Shown here: piece by piece, positions 46,349 to 58,310 of the stretch | Layout of the letters: each line of letters begins with the position of its first letter | Numbering within the stretch: the stretch's first letter is position 1 | NCBI GenBank assembly: GCA_000708835.1 | Contig: DF237035.1 | Span: 69,899-133,898 of the forward strand | Direction: 5' to 3' | Source of the DNA: Klebsormidium nitens | Lineage: Eukaryota; Streptophyta; Klebsormidiophyceae; Klebsormidiales; Klebsormidiaceae | Length of the DNA stretch: 64,000 nt | The notes under the pieces: generated by a model | The model's database searches: none | What the model was told of the DNA's origin: nothing | Seen by the model: the letters and a program-made list of their open reading frames with translations, nothing else | Position numbers and translations under genes: made by a program

Positions 46349-47077
46349 GTATGTGCCTCTTGCCGCCGGGGCCCAAGCCTTGGGCCAAGGTTCGAGTCGG
46401 TGTAACGACGGTCAGGGCGCGGCTGCCCCGGGGGGCCCAGTCGGCGGCCCCGGCCGACACGCCGAGGCACTGCCGGCGGGAAAAAATATTGTACAGGTCG
46501 GGGCGTTTTTTTGAGCGAAAAAGGGGGTTCGGGGTCGCCGAAGGCGGCCCCAGGGGGTCCTACGGGGCGAAGCCCCGGGGCTCGGGGGCCCCTGAAGTTT
46601 GAACTTCAAGGGCTCATGCCCACCGCGTACCATACGGCGCGGCCACGCGCGTCTAGAATGCGAATCTCAGGAAGACAGGAAGACAAGCCGTTCAAGATGG
46701 ATTACAATCATCTAATCATCGGCACATCAGGTAGCTAACTGATCTGGCACAAGTACGCATATTATATGCAGTAGTATGTGCACAGCCGAATTCCGTCAGA
46801 ACTATCTTAAACAGCAGGCCGGCTCAAGCTAACACCCCAATTCTTCAAAGATGCATTGCATGAATGCATTGATCTTATTAAGTTGACAAGATTCCGATAT
46901 CACTAAATCGATCGGTAAAACTTTGACTAGAGTTCTTTAACATATCACAAACGGATGAATAAACTTTGTGGCGATACGACAATAAACATGGTCAATAAAC
47001 AACTAAGGTTGCCCTTTCAACCGCGACTCTTACTGTAACTATTAAGTTGTTTCATGCTTTCGGGCACCTGCATTGTC

Positions 47078-50000
47078 CTATTGGTAAGCCGCAACCAGGC
47101 CGCTTTCTACAGTGCTTTTTGATACCTTTTCCACCTCTATATTATTCTTAGATGGTCGGGCAGGAAACGACTGGCCACTTTGAAGCTGGAAACGTGTGTC
47201 TGTGAGCGGTGGTTGGAAGAAAATGGGGTGTGCAACGCCGCCCTCCATGGGCAACGTTGCAAACGGTGGGTATGCGGAGGGTGCGAACGGAATGTTGTGA
47301 GCAAAGGTGGGCGGATAAGGATGGATTCCACCAACGAACGGGTTGATGGAGGTCGACGGTGCATAGTTGGGTTGCTGCAAGGAACCGGGGTTGTGAGCGA
47401 TGAGTGCGTTCAGGGAGTCTTTCCGAATGAAGTCTTTGACCAGGCCCTTCTCGTACTTTTTCAGAAGAGGAATGTTCTTCTGATGGATTGCGTTGTCAGG
47501 CCCTGAGATCTGAGAAACCGTAAGAGCAGCCCGTTGATTCCACTCGTGACACATATTGATCCAATTGGTGGACGACTTGGTGGAGTGCCTGGAATAAAGC
47601 TCCGAGAACAGCCGAGTCTCAGCGGGGGTCGAAATCGGCCGGATCAGCTCGCGGAGCGCTGGCCGTCGCACGCCACGTTTTTTGATGAACAGAAGTCGCC
47701 CATGTCTTTTCACCTCTTGGCCGGACTCTGACGGTAGACGCACGTCCCCACCAGACCGTTGGGTGGATCCGCCCAGTTCCCCTGTACGACAAGCATCTGG
47801 TCAATATTGAACGAAGCTTCCAGGAGCCTGGGCTTTCCCATACACTATCTCTTCAAGCAAAGCTTTTAGACAAGCTTTCTACAAAGTACACAATGAAGTA
47901 TGTGCAGCATCTCGACATGTGAGCAGAACACAGTATTGCCGAAGGTGGAGTCCCAAAAGTTCGAAGATGACAAGTCTCAGAACTCTGCTTGCTAAAAGCA
48001 GATGACACAATAGCTCAGTCCTTTTTGGCACTGAAGAGGTATCCTTTCGGACAGCACTGCTCGAACTTTGAACTACTCAGACTCATCTATGACGACCAGG
48101 TCGAGGCAATGGATCTGATCTGAACATGTGGCGACAAAAGAAGAATCAAAATTGCTCTCACTGACCTGTTGCGGAAACACCGTACAATCCTCCACTATTG
48201 GGCTGGAAACGTACACCTGGAACAACCGGATCTGCAAGACAGACGCGTCTCAGTGAATCGATCGCGATGAACGGACGCCTAAGTCATGACATGCGCAATG
48301 CTCTTTAAAGGAGGCCGCACCACGTCATTCTGCCTTTCACGCAAACAATATCCTAGAGCTTATATTCATCGGACACAATCTTAGTCGGCCTCGAATCTGG
48401 GCACTCTTGGAAACGGTGTGACTACTCAAAGCAAAGTGGCCCAAGGATAATTGGACACTCAGTGACTGCCGGTTACCGCCGTATAAAAAGAGTCATCACA
48501 CCGGAACTCACCGTCTCTTGTGGAGCTGGAAGGAGTGACGTCTTCGTGGTCAACTCGCTTTCGTTTCGTCGCTGCGAAATAAGAAGAACGTCATCAAAAG
48601 AAAGTCGCATTTCATCTATCCAACTCGGGAGGCCTCGAATACACGCATCTGCAAATCGACTCTTTGACAAAGACTTGCTGTAAGCGACTTGTCGAACTGT
48701 GGAAGAAGGCTTGGATTCGAAGGTTGCTCTAGAGCAAAGGAGGAGATAATCTTACCCAGCTTCTCGCGGCGAACCAGCCGGGCCGCAACTTGCATTGGGA
48801 TCCTTGGGAGCCCGTCGTGGTGAGGTAAGTGCCCGGGCTGCACTCCAGGTTGCAGCGTAGCTCGCGCAATCCCAGCCAGCCCGTCCCGGTCACAGGAGTG
48901 CACGCAATCGGGTCTCAGGTGCGTCTCGAGGCGCACGACCCGGGGCAGCCCGTCCTGACTGGGGGGGAAGGAGTGCGACGGCTGGCCCCATGATTGCCCT
49001 GCCGCGCGCGCGACTTGGGGGATCCCTTCTTGGGAGGTTGAGGGAGAGGGTGCGGGCTGCCCCCTGTTTGCGCCGCCGCGCGCGCGACTTGGGGGATCCC
49101 GTCCTGGGAGGGGNNNNNNNNNNNNNNNNNNNNCGCGGCGCGCGCGACTTGGGGCAGTCCGTCCTGGGAGGGGGGGGGGAGAGTGCGGCCTGCCCCCCTG
49201 GTTGCGCCGCCGTGCGCACGTCTCGGGGCAGTCCGTCCTGGGAGGGAGGGGGGGAGAGTGCGGGCTCTTCCCCCTGTTGCGCGGCGGCGCGCACGTCTTG
49301 GGGCTCCTGGTTGGGGGCCCCGGGTGAGGACACGGGCGGGTTTCGAGCCTGTCCGTCATGCTGGGGCAGGGAGGCAACCGCGGGGGTGGCCAGAGGGGTG
49401 GATCCATCCAGAAGCGCTACCGCCACTGGTTGCTGAGGATGAAGTGCGCCTGCAAAAGCAGCCCCGTGCTGGTCATGAGGGGTCTCATATTCAAGCCGCT
49501 GAGGTAAAGATATGCAAAGCACAAAGACCCGAAAGCATCAGAAAGCTGTTGAAAGCGTCCACGCAATGAAACTCTCCTAAGCGAAGCGGTGTTAAGAACA
49601 ACAGCAAGCCAAAGGGATGTTCTGATTGCAACATGGTAAGCTGAACACGTCCTAACGAAGCTTGCGATTGCTGCCTGGAAGAATAAACGAAAAAACGGAT
49701 AAGGAAAGAAAGCACAAACATAAGACGCAACTTGAAAAATAGAGGAGAAAGTCCTATAACGGCGAACCTCGTCTTTCAATGACCTGAACATAAGCTTTTG
49801 TTGACGGTTCGGAGTTCGGCCGCCCAAGGAATTGATGCCTCACCCGCAGCCTGCGCGCTCTTTAGATGTTGCTCCTCCAGCATGGTCTCGACGAAAGTGG
49901 CCTCCTCATCCAGAAATTCCGGCTCTTCCCCGGCAACTTCCTGGGAGACCCCTGCCCGGATTGGCACAGTGCCTGCATGGACGCCAAATCGCTCTTCGGT

Positions 50001-53000
50001 CGGCGGAGCGCGCCGCCACTCTGGACACGGATTTGGCCACCTCATCGCTGCGCATGTGTCCTGCATCGCTTCTAGCAGCCAGTGATCGAACATTCCCCAG
50101 TCTTTTGCCCCCTTGCTGCGAACGGCACACTCATAGTTCCACCGGTAGTTGAAGAGGGCGATTAGAGCCCCTGCAAGCTCCGGGGAGTAGTTGCCTCCGC
50201 CTAGCAGCGCGTTGAGGTGGCGGTGGTAGCCCTCGAGCGAGGAGCAGCCTCGCACACCGACATAACAGGGCATGCAGCCGGGCGCGCTCACGAGGATGTA
50301 CATCTCGTCCACATTCAACGGATCTGCACATGACGATGAATTGGTCAAGCATTTGCGCTTCATGTCCTTCAAGAAGCACGACGTATCAATGATAGCAAAC
50401 CTTTGCTTGCATGCAAGTGCTGCAGTCGTCCTTCTCAATCAAACACCGGCGCCATTACTTACTAGCCGCTAGGGGCACCGCACCAACATGGCAGTGTCAC
50501 TGAACAACATTATGACGTACCACAGAACGTGGTAAATTTGCTGCTACAGCCGGAACAAGACGGTGCCAGACGACAGATTTCAGTGCTCAAAACCCTGACC
50601 ATGGAGTCTTCCACGGCTCACCTGTTAGCAAGCCCTCTTGCATGAGCTGGAGCTGCAGCTCGTGCACGTGCTGCACGTCCTCAGTGATGAGAGGGTCACC
50701 GTGGATGATGCAGGTTCCCCTCTCATACTTCTTCATGACCGCTTCGACGCCGCTGACCAGCTCTTCAGGGGGGGGAATGGTATGGCGGCAGCGCGCTCGC
50801 CAGTAGCTCCCAGGCTTAGCGGCCACCCTCTGCCTGTGTCCACTTCCGCCTTCCTGGACCTCCAGCCAGGAGGAACTCTCGCAGAGCCCACTTGTCTTGT
50901 TGGTGGATCTGGAAGATTGCGCTCGAGTAGTCCCGGCAGAAGTCGGCTGCATCAGAACAAGAACCTTTACTTGACTGTTCTCAAGCTCTTTCAATAGAAC
51001 TTGTCACATGTGCATTTCACTGACACGTTGACCTTTAAAGAGGATTTATGTGCAATCTGCAAAGGCACTTGTGTCGGATGGTGCACAAAATGGAGATCAG
51101 GATTATGAAAAGTACCTGAGAAACCCCATGTTGGAGCGTCAACCAATCAATAATGCAGGATCAATGCGTCATCAAAAGAGATCAAGGTGAACAGAGGTCC
51201 CCACCTTTGAGGGAGTGGCCATCGGGAATGATCTCGAACACCCGCCGCATGACATGTGTGGCGTCCTCCAAAACTCTGCTCAAACTGGGGATGGCGTCGT
51301 ACAGCTGGGCAGCTACAGTTTGGGAGTTATCAACCCACATGTACTTGGGCAGCTGCAACAAAAAGACGCACATCTACGCTTAGCTTAAAACTTGGCCGGA
51401 CAATTGACAGCAAAGACCCAGCCAATTCGCAATGCATTACCTGCTGGCTACAACAACTTACATAGACTCTGATGACTAACTGAGAAGTTACAACGAGCGC
51501 ACTCCAGATCAGCATCAAAGATCTTACAGGCAAGAGAGCAAACCTAAGGACCCTATCCAGAAACACATGTCTCTTGAAGTACAGACCAAACGCACCTGGT
51601 ACCCAAGGGCATCATAGCGCTTGAGCACATCTTGAACGCCAGTGGCGTACTCGTCAAAGGAGGTGTCGCCCACAGCCCACTGACCCACAATCTGCGACCA
51701 CTCATTCATTATCGAGTAGATAGCTGTGTAGTCCTTCCGCCCGTCAGCAGAGCGGATCCGGGAGGCTGCTTGAAAGGTGTGATCCCCTCGCCAGAAAACC
51801 CCATCCACCGCAGCCAGATGGCGTTCAAGAAACGCAAGCCGCGAATTCAGAGACGCTAGAATAACACCTGTACAACGAAGACAATGCATCAAGAGCAGAC
51901 CCTGAGCAAGTCCTCCCAAACAATTGCCAATGCATCTAACAAAAAGACCAACCAAGCAGAATGAAGCAGAATCTGTTCGGCGGCAACAGCATGCGACTCT
52001 GAAGCCCTTGTAATCTGCGCACAACTCAGCAGGTAAATGAAAGCGCTGGAACAAAAGGATTGCTTTGTGCACCAGATCTGCAAAGCTGTAGAGCAAATTT
52101 CAGTACGTGCAAGCAAGAAAATGATCCAGCAAGAGAATGATCTGACACCCTTAAACATACATGTCTACTTACCTGCTATCCAGGACGTTGAAGGGATCCA
52201 ACCTCGGTAGCCTTCCTTGTCCGCGTACTCTCCGAAATCAGAGGGGGGGGGGGGCGGCTGCTGAGCACGCCCAGGATATAGGTGTGCACCGCTCTCCTGC
52301 TGTCGAAGTTTGGCACGCGCTGCCGCATACTGAATGTAGGTAACCTTCTGCTGCGTGAAAGTGCGCATATGGGCTTCACGTACCATCTTCTGTTGGTCGG
52401 CAATAGAAGTACTGCTTGCTACATTCCGGACCATGGTGTCTAGCAGGCTGCGCTCGATAGCCCCACCACGGGTAAACACGATCGGAAGCTGATCCAGGAC
52501 CGCAGGGCATTGTCGCCGCAGCTGCTCCAGCACACCCTCATCGTGGGAGCGAAACTGGTAGGGCTTCCCGTCGTTCGCTGCGCAAGGAAACAATCCTTTC
52601 AGCGCCTTGAGCTGAACATAACTAAAAAGCTTGACCCGTCAGAGTCAACCTACTTACTGCCAGATGTGCAGAACAGTAACGAAACACAATCCACTAGCAA
52701 GCCTGTCCATGACACCTCTAGTACAGCTGACAACTCTTGAAGAGACTCACAAGTGCATCATCTGGACCTGGTCAAAACAAGTTAAAAGCTTGCAGATCAT
52801 GTCTTGAACGTGTCAGAAGGAACAGCAAGAAAGATAACAACGGTTGTACATCTTACAACAAGTTATCAGCACATTGTCATCAAGCCTGAAGACCAGAAGA
52901 GTTGGATCTTTCAGCGCTAAACTTGACGTACCTGGACAGCCCTCGCCCTTCTTTCTGCCCTTCCCACAGCGAAAAACCTTGCTGAAGAGAAATGCAAGCG

Positions 53001-53379
53001 CGTTCGCACTGCACACGCGGCGAATCTTCTCTGAAACCCCAGTCCAGCCATCGGATGTCACCTTGTCCACCTTTCCGCACTTCGGGCAATAAATGACTGG
53101 CACGAGCTCTCCAAAGAAAAACTGCCAGAACACAAAGTAAACCACCTTGCCGGCCAGGTGGAAGTGGTTTGGTTGCAAGGCCTTCTGCCCTCTGCTTGCC
53201 TGCACCGGATTAGGATACTCTTTCTTCATGCTTGGCCAATACCTAGGATCGGGGGCTTGATCCTTTGACGGGCCCACTTTTGGGTCTATGTCAGGAATCA
53301 CCCAAGGCGGCTTATTCTTTTTGTCCTTCCAGTTAGCAGGTGGTGCAACCTGATCATGGGCCCACTCTACAACGTTCAT
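47078..53379 (-). CDS. DDE transposase-like protein with zinc-ribbon N-terminus (DUF6729-like)
   Basis: Ten exons leftward: 52932-53379, 52173-52577, 51596-51867, 51205-51352, 50622-50946, 49784-50323, 48756-49449 (contains N gap), 48512-48571, 48166-48231, 47078-47781. Order: Trp/Pro-rich start (WAHDQVAPPANW); zinc-ribbon CPKCGKV ... CGKGRKKGEGCP; a helical region; WRGDHTFQAASRI (first Asp); YMWVDNSQTVAAQL (second Asp); DATHVMRRVFEIIP; CSSLEGYHRHLNALL with NYRWNYE (Glu). The D, D, E spacing and the SSxEGYH wording match large DDE transposases of algae and animals whose N-terminal region is often labelled DUF6729. A proline-rich repeat region and a basic C-terminal exon follow. Exon 5 is one base out of phase: ADFCRDYSSAIFQIHQQDKW and WRARCRHTIPPPEELVSGV lie in different frames. 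It is probably a decayed or recently active transposon, or a domesticated copy. Confidence 0.65.
48890..49410. repeat. GC-rich coding minisatellite (about 75-78 bp units)
   Basis: About six imperfect units, each with GCGCGCGACTTGGGG or GCGCACGTCTTGGGG, a CCGTCCTGGGAGGG block and a GAGAGTGCGGGCTGCCCCC block. On the minus strand they encode repeats of the type SQDGLPRDVRTAAQPGGQ followed by ALSPPP. Homopolymer G runs and the N gap break the frame, so exact copy number and frame are unreliable here. Confidence 0.82.
49114..49133. other. Assembly gap (20 N) inside the minisatellite
   Basis: Twenty unknown bases at 49114-49133 interrupt the repeat. The real distance may differ. Confidence 0.99.
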
Positions 53380-56280
53380 TGCACAGATTTCATCCTCGCT
53401 CCTTGGATTATATTGGCAGCTGTATCTCCAGACGCCTTAGATCCAGGTCCACTGGTCAGGATGCTTTGCACAGTGCGGTTGGCTTGGACTCCTGTAGAGC
53501 CTGTGGCAGCACAGTGACCCGGGCCAGACGCCATAGTGCGGTTGGTACCTGTCAGAAAGGCTCTCAGCTTTTCAAAAGGAAGCCATTGTCACAGGACCTG
53601 ATGTGCCTGTGTTTTGATTCTTTGACACTGCACAGTGCACCATACCTACGTCAGTCAGTCTTCAACTTGCGAGGTTTGCTGTAAACCTTGGCCAGACTAG
53701 GCGGTTAACCAAACAGTATTCAAATTGTGGTCGCCTGCGCTGCTCCCCCCTTCCTTGTGTCCCCCGGCCTTCTGCAAGGCAGGAACCCCACGCAAGATTT
53801 GGTCAGCTGCTTAATTTCCAACCGCCAGATGTTCGGCCACTGTGTCATATCGAACGGCAATCTCATGGTCGTTAGTCCGACTTCACGCATCAGATTCTGG
53901 CTTCTCGTTGACTGTTAGTCGGACTTCCTAGCACCAGGTGAATCGTTAGTCCGACTTCAATTCCGAAGTCGGACTAACGATGCATCACAGGGCCGGATTC
54001 GACCCCGGCCTGCGGCCGCCCGCCCACCGGGGGAGTCGGGACTGCCTCAGTTGGTCCGCAGCGTGCAATGTCGACAGTTTTCAGGATCGTGCGCACTCGT
54101 GTTCGCGATGTTACCGGTCGTACAAGGTAACTTCGACCGTGTATTCTACCGGCTTTTCGCTGGTCGAGGACTTTGACGCAGGGTTTCCCATGCCGACTTT
54201 TGTCCCGATAACCGGTATTTGGCTGTACCGGCCGGCCGAGCACAGCAAGTGCCTGCATTTCCTGCCGGCTGAGCAGCTGGCGGGGTGCCTTCGGCACCGG
54301 CCGGGGTCCCATCTCGGCCGGCCGGGCTCTTGCCGCCCTGCTTCGACGAGGCGGAATGCACCAACATCAACCGGTGCTCCGAATATGGATATACCGTATT
54401 GTACAAAAAGTGATGGCAAAAAGTGCACCCTTACGTGCTTCGACCAATCAGAAGTCGTATCTTCGATTCGCTTTTCTCAGAGCCGTACACAAGATCCTGG
54501 GATGTATCGTTGCTCGTTGGCACGATTTGCCGCGGCCTCGGATCGCCGCACGACAAGTTCTAAAAGTTCTATCTGTACAGTGTACAGTGTACGAGTAGTA
54601 ATGATGTAACGGATCTGCAGGTCAACGCGGCGACTCGATGACGCGAGCGGGTCGCAGCAGATGTGTGCATGTGACGCAGCGGAGATGCATCAAAATTTGA
54701 AACTTGACACAAGCTTACGTTGGTGATGTATGCGTTAACGGACAAGCAGGAGGCGTCGAAGACGAGGGCGGCGCTTTTGAAATTTCAAGGAAGCTCTAAG
54801 ATTATTGGAACTTTAAGATATTATTACCTTTGCGGTTATCAGAGCCCGACTAGCGCTCCGATCGGGCAATTTTGGTAGCGATCGCCTTCTCGAGTATAGA
54901 AGAGCAAGGCAATACCGGTTAACTTGACCAATCGATGGTGTCAAGCAGTTGCGAGATTATCGGCAAGGCGTGTTCAGACATGCCGTGTTATTTATGTGCA
55001 TGCATGCTAGGTACGGTACCTATGCTCGGTATTGTCACCGTATAGGTACTGTACTACTGTACCGGTACCTGCACCTCATGTTGAAACTTGGAAGTGCGCA
55101 CAATCTACCTAGTCATGATGCACTCCTACGGTAGGTACAGGTAGTAGGTAGTTGCTAGCGTCACTGCACGCAGCACAGTGCACAGTGGCGGCAAGCCTCT
55201 GGCTGCTGGCACCGATCCAAAAAGTTCATGCCAGCTGTTCTGGCTAGCGGGCGAGGGCCCGGTCCCAGGGTCACTTTTTTGCCCTTCCTGTATCTGACCA
55301 AGGCCCAAGGGCGCCATGCAGCTTGCCACAGGAAACGCTGTGGCCTCGGCGAGTCTGTCGACCACCTACGGGTTTATCCTGGTGCAGCCCACCATCCTCG
55401 CCACCAAAGTGGCGAAGCTAGCTAAGCGACGCTGAAGTAGACGAGAAGGGAGGTATGTCAAAGGTGCGCAGCTCCTGTCTTGCACGTATGATTGAGCTGC
55501 AGAGCTTTCGTGAAGAAGCTGGGATTGTCCAGGATTGTCGGATCTCCGCTTCATAGTGGACTTGTCCCTGGAAAAGGTCTTTATTCAAGCTGGATTCTGC
55601 CAGCGTTAGTCTAGTCCAGAGAGTGGCTTGAGCAAGTGTACTTTTCTTTCATTTTGTATTAAGCCCATGGGGCCGTAGCTAGCTTGAATCTGCTTCTGAA
55701 ATTAGCTAGTTGCGTCACCTTTTGTCAGCGAGCAACTATAGTAAAGCGACGCCATCGGTGGTCATGAAGAGAGATTGGTAAGCAATTGGGAATGGGCGAG
55801 TCCCTTCACGATTCCTGTTTTTCTATCTATGTGCAAAAGCATATGGTTGAGGGACACAATGTTGTCTGGGCCGACGGAGTTTGGGTGATGACTGTGTGGT
55901 ATCGAAAGATGATTTAGGGTCAGCGTTAACTTTCGTGCAGCATGGTGATATTCTTACATGGTAGTGCGCAAGTGCAGCATTCAAGGTGTCCACATGTGAC
56001 TTGAGAGGGCACATTGACACGTGTTGCGTAATCTGCATGGAAGGTTTCAAAAGAAGTTGCCCTATTTTCCTGCTACGAGGGGCTGATGTTAGTGCTCAAC
56101 CTCTCATTGATCGCTGATATTATGATCTGCTGAGACGGTGTTTCACGTTCTTGCCTGCAAGCCGTTGAAAACTGTTTTTGTCACTACAGTATCATCATAT
56201 GAAATACTTACGCAGATACCGTTTTTTTCTGCAGGGAGGCCTTCCATACCGATATCTTCACGAATCACAGGCTTGAGAGC
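53380..56280. other. Repeat-rich intergenic region
   Basis: About 2.9 kb between the transposase-like gene and the CS-domain gene. It holds the GTTAGTCCGACTTC palindrome at 53869-53980, a GC-rich stretch with many CCGGCCGG words at 54220-54340, and GGTACC-type short palindromes at 55010-55145. No exon is supported. Confidence 0.5.
53869..53980. repeat. Repeated GTTAGTCSGACTTC motif with perfect palindrome
   Basis: TCGTTAGTCCGACTTC at 53869-53884 and 53943-53958, a one-mismatch copy at 53914-53927, and its exact reverse complement at 53965-53980. The last two form 16-bp arms around a 6-bp spacer. It lies about 560 bp upstream of the transposase-like start codon and could be terminal-repeat remnants or a protein-binding site. 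Confidence 0.75.
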
Positions 56281-58310
56281 ATGACTACACCCCTGTCATC
56301 AGCTCATCGCACTTCCCAGCCAGATGTTCCGTGTGTTATGGAGCCATCAAGGATATTGATTCCAGATGTCAGGGAGCCAAACGGTTCAATTGACCCTGCA
56401 TGGTAAGTATCCACTGTGGGAGTAGTAACATATGCTCTTCACTCCACAAAATGCCTTGATACACCTTCAAGAACTTTTTACTTTTGTCATTTACTTTGAC
56501 GCTCTCAGAGGTGGACAGAAGCATTGACAATTGTTACTTCATTTTTAGGGCAGACACAATTTGTAGCCATTGACGCCCACCAGCCTGTGAGCAATTGACT
56601 CTGCTTGCAAAGGGTCTGAAACTGTCATGTTTCTCCAGACTTTCAACCGTTGCTTTCTCAAAATGCAGGGAGTGCGCAGGCTTCCATTCCCCCGCCTCCT
56701 CAGGCTTCCGGGGCTACACAAGCCTAGTCGATTCCCCTGGCAGCTTTTTCATCCCCGTGCCTGGGGCATCACGATCATCCGCGCCTAGTTCTTGCAGCAG
56801 CCCCGCCGCGTCTAGTTTTGACTTTAGCAGCCTGCATGCATCTGGGTTACAAGCTGCATTTGGAGCCCACCCCAGCAGCAGCACCTTTCAGAGCCTCTCC
56901 CTAGGAACAGCGTCAACGAGCAGCAGCGATAACTCCTCTACTTCGTCGGACCGACCGAGCCGGCGGCGAAAGGTTGCAAGTCAGATGCCAGACTGGATGG
57001 ACCAGGGGATGGAGGTGGTTGGGCAGGGTGCCTTAGACTCAGATTCTGGTTTCTGGGGGGCCCAGGACCTTGCTGGGGGGCAAGAGTCCAATGCAATTCT
57101 GCAATTCGCAGGGGCCAGAATGGACCTCCCTGCTGGAGGTCAGATGCAGGGGGATTTGCTCAACATCAAGCGCGAGGCATGCGACCTGCCGCTTGTCCCC
57201 ATTGAGCAATACAGCTGGCTGAATGGGGAGCTGCAAGTCAGGTGAGGACGCAAGGAGAAAAGTGCTCTCTGAAATAAACGTGCCAATTTCGTATTTTGGA
57301 TGTGGCACGAAGACCAAAAGACTGTCTTTGCTGTGTGCAGGTGGAAGAATATAATGCCGAACATAATCATGTGCAATTGCTTTGTATTTATGCTGATTGC
57401 TTTCTGGTGAATTTGTTGCATGTGTTGGATTCTGTTTCACATATCAGAACTGTGGCACTGATATACAAGTGAGTGTTTAGAAGACAGTGCTTTTCCAGCG
57501 TTCTCTGCATAGAATACTCCCGAACGCGGCATACCTCGTGCCGCAGGAGCAGGTGGCAATCATTTGGCTGAATCCGCATAGAAAAGCTAAGACCTCCCGA
57601 AAGGCTTTCTCCCGAGCTTAAAGAAAAGTAGGGAACCTAGCTTTTCAACCTCACAATACGCTACTTCTGAGCTTGAATGGTCCCTTGCTTGTTGCCCTGC
57701 AGGGTATTTATACCTCTCGTGGGCGTCCACAATCTACCTGAGAGTTCTATCTTGGTGAACTATGGGACTGAGTCACTGGAGCTGACAGTCCGAGATACAC
57801 CTAGGGGCGTCCAGCATAGGCTGGCCTTTAAGCAGTAAGTGCAGCAACTGTGCAACAGTTGGAAACATTTTCTCAACTGCTGGAGCCTGCACGTTGGTTC
57901 AAGTGATTGTTCCCAAGGCAGGGAGCAAAGTTTTCAGTGTGCGATATTCTGGTGCCTGGAGGTTTGGACTTCTGATCGGGAAGCATCACTTTTACGGAAG
58001 TGGACATGCACTAGCTTCGTTATTCGTCTCCTTACATTGAGAAAATTTGAGCTTCCTCCCCTTGAGATACTCTCGTAAATGCTAGCTTCCAACTAAAGGA
58101 GAGAAGTCGAAGTCGATGCTTTTACGAAGGCTGTCCTTCAATGCTACCTCTGCTCCCTTTGGCAGGTTATATGGGGAGATCGTCCCCCAAGATTGCAGTT
58201 TTTATCGACGTTCTGACAAGCTGGTTCTCAAGTTGACCAAGGTACCAGGGCGGCTGGACGCATTCAACAAAGGAAGGCCGTTGGAATGGTTCGCTCTCAA
58301 GTTCGACTAG
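56281..58310 (+). CDS. CS (p23-like) domain protein, CacyBP/SIP-like
   Basis: Four exons: 56281-56402, 56669-57241, 57703-57834, 58166-58310; all phases match, 323 aa. The first 215 residues are low-complexity (Ser-rich, Gln/Gly-rich) with a basic patch, PSRRRKVASQMPDWMDQG, that could be a nuclear signal. The C-terminal 110 residues form one CS domain: IEQYSWLNGELQVRVFIPL, VHNLPESSILVNYGTESLEL, LAFKQLYGEIVPQDCSFYRR, DKLVLKLTKV. This most resembles the CS domain of calcyclin-binding protein (CacyBP/SIP), an adaptor between HSP90/SGT1-type partners and ubiquitin ligases. The usual CacyBP N-terminal and SGS regions are not seen, so this is a CS protein of unknown partner. Confidence 0.84.

Larger units (their letters stand above)
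45107..47077. other. Intergenic region upstream of IFT81, repeat-rich
   Basis: Nearly 2 kb. It holds an inverted repeat (45828-45860 with 46316-46348), three or four short TTAGGG-containing units at about 46060-46160, and a very GC-rich block at 46380-46640. No gene is supported. Confidence 0.55.

Noticed and set aside
46204-46633. Overlapping open frames in the GC-rich block near 46.4 kb
   Set aside because: Open on both strands for the same reason (very high GC); no domain seen.
51868-52100. Possible extra exon of the transposase-like gene (ADLVHKAILLFQRFHLPAEL)
   Set aside because: It has a fair acceptor but no donor in the right phase before the next exon; direct joining to GVILASLNSRL is phase-perfect.
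53980-54609. 209-aa open frame in the GC-rich intergenic block, with a minus-strand counterpart
   Set aside because: GC-rich sequence lacks stops by chance; composition is Cys/Arg/Ser-rich with no domain.
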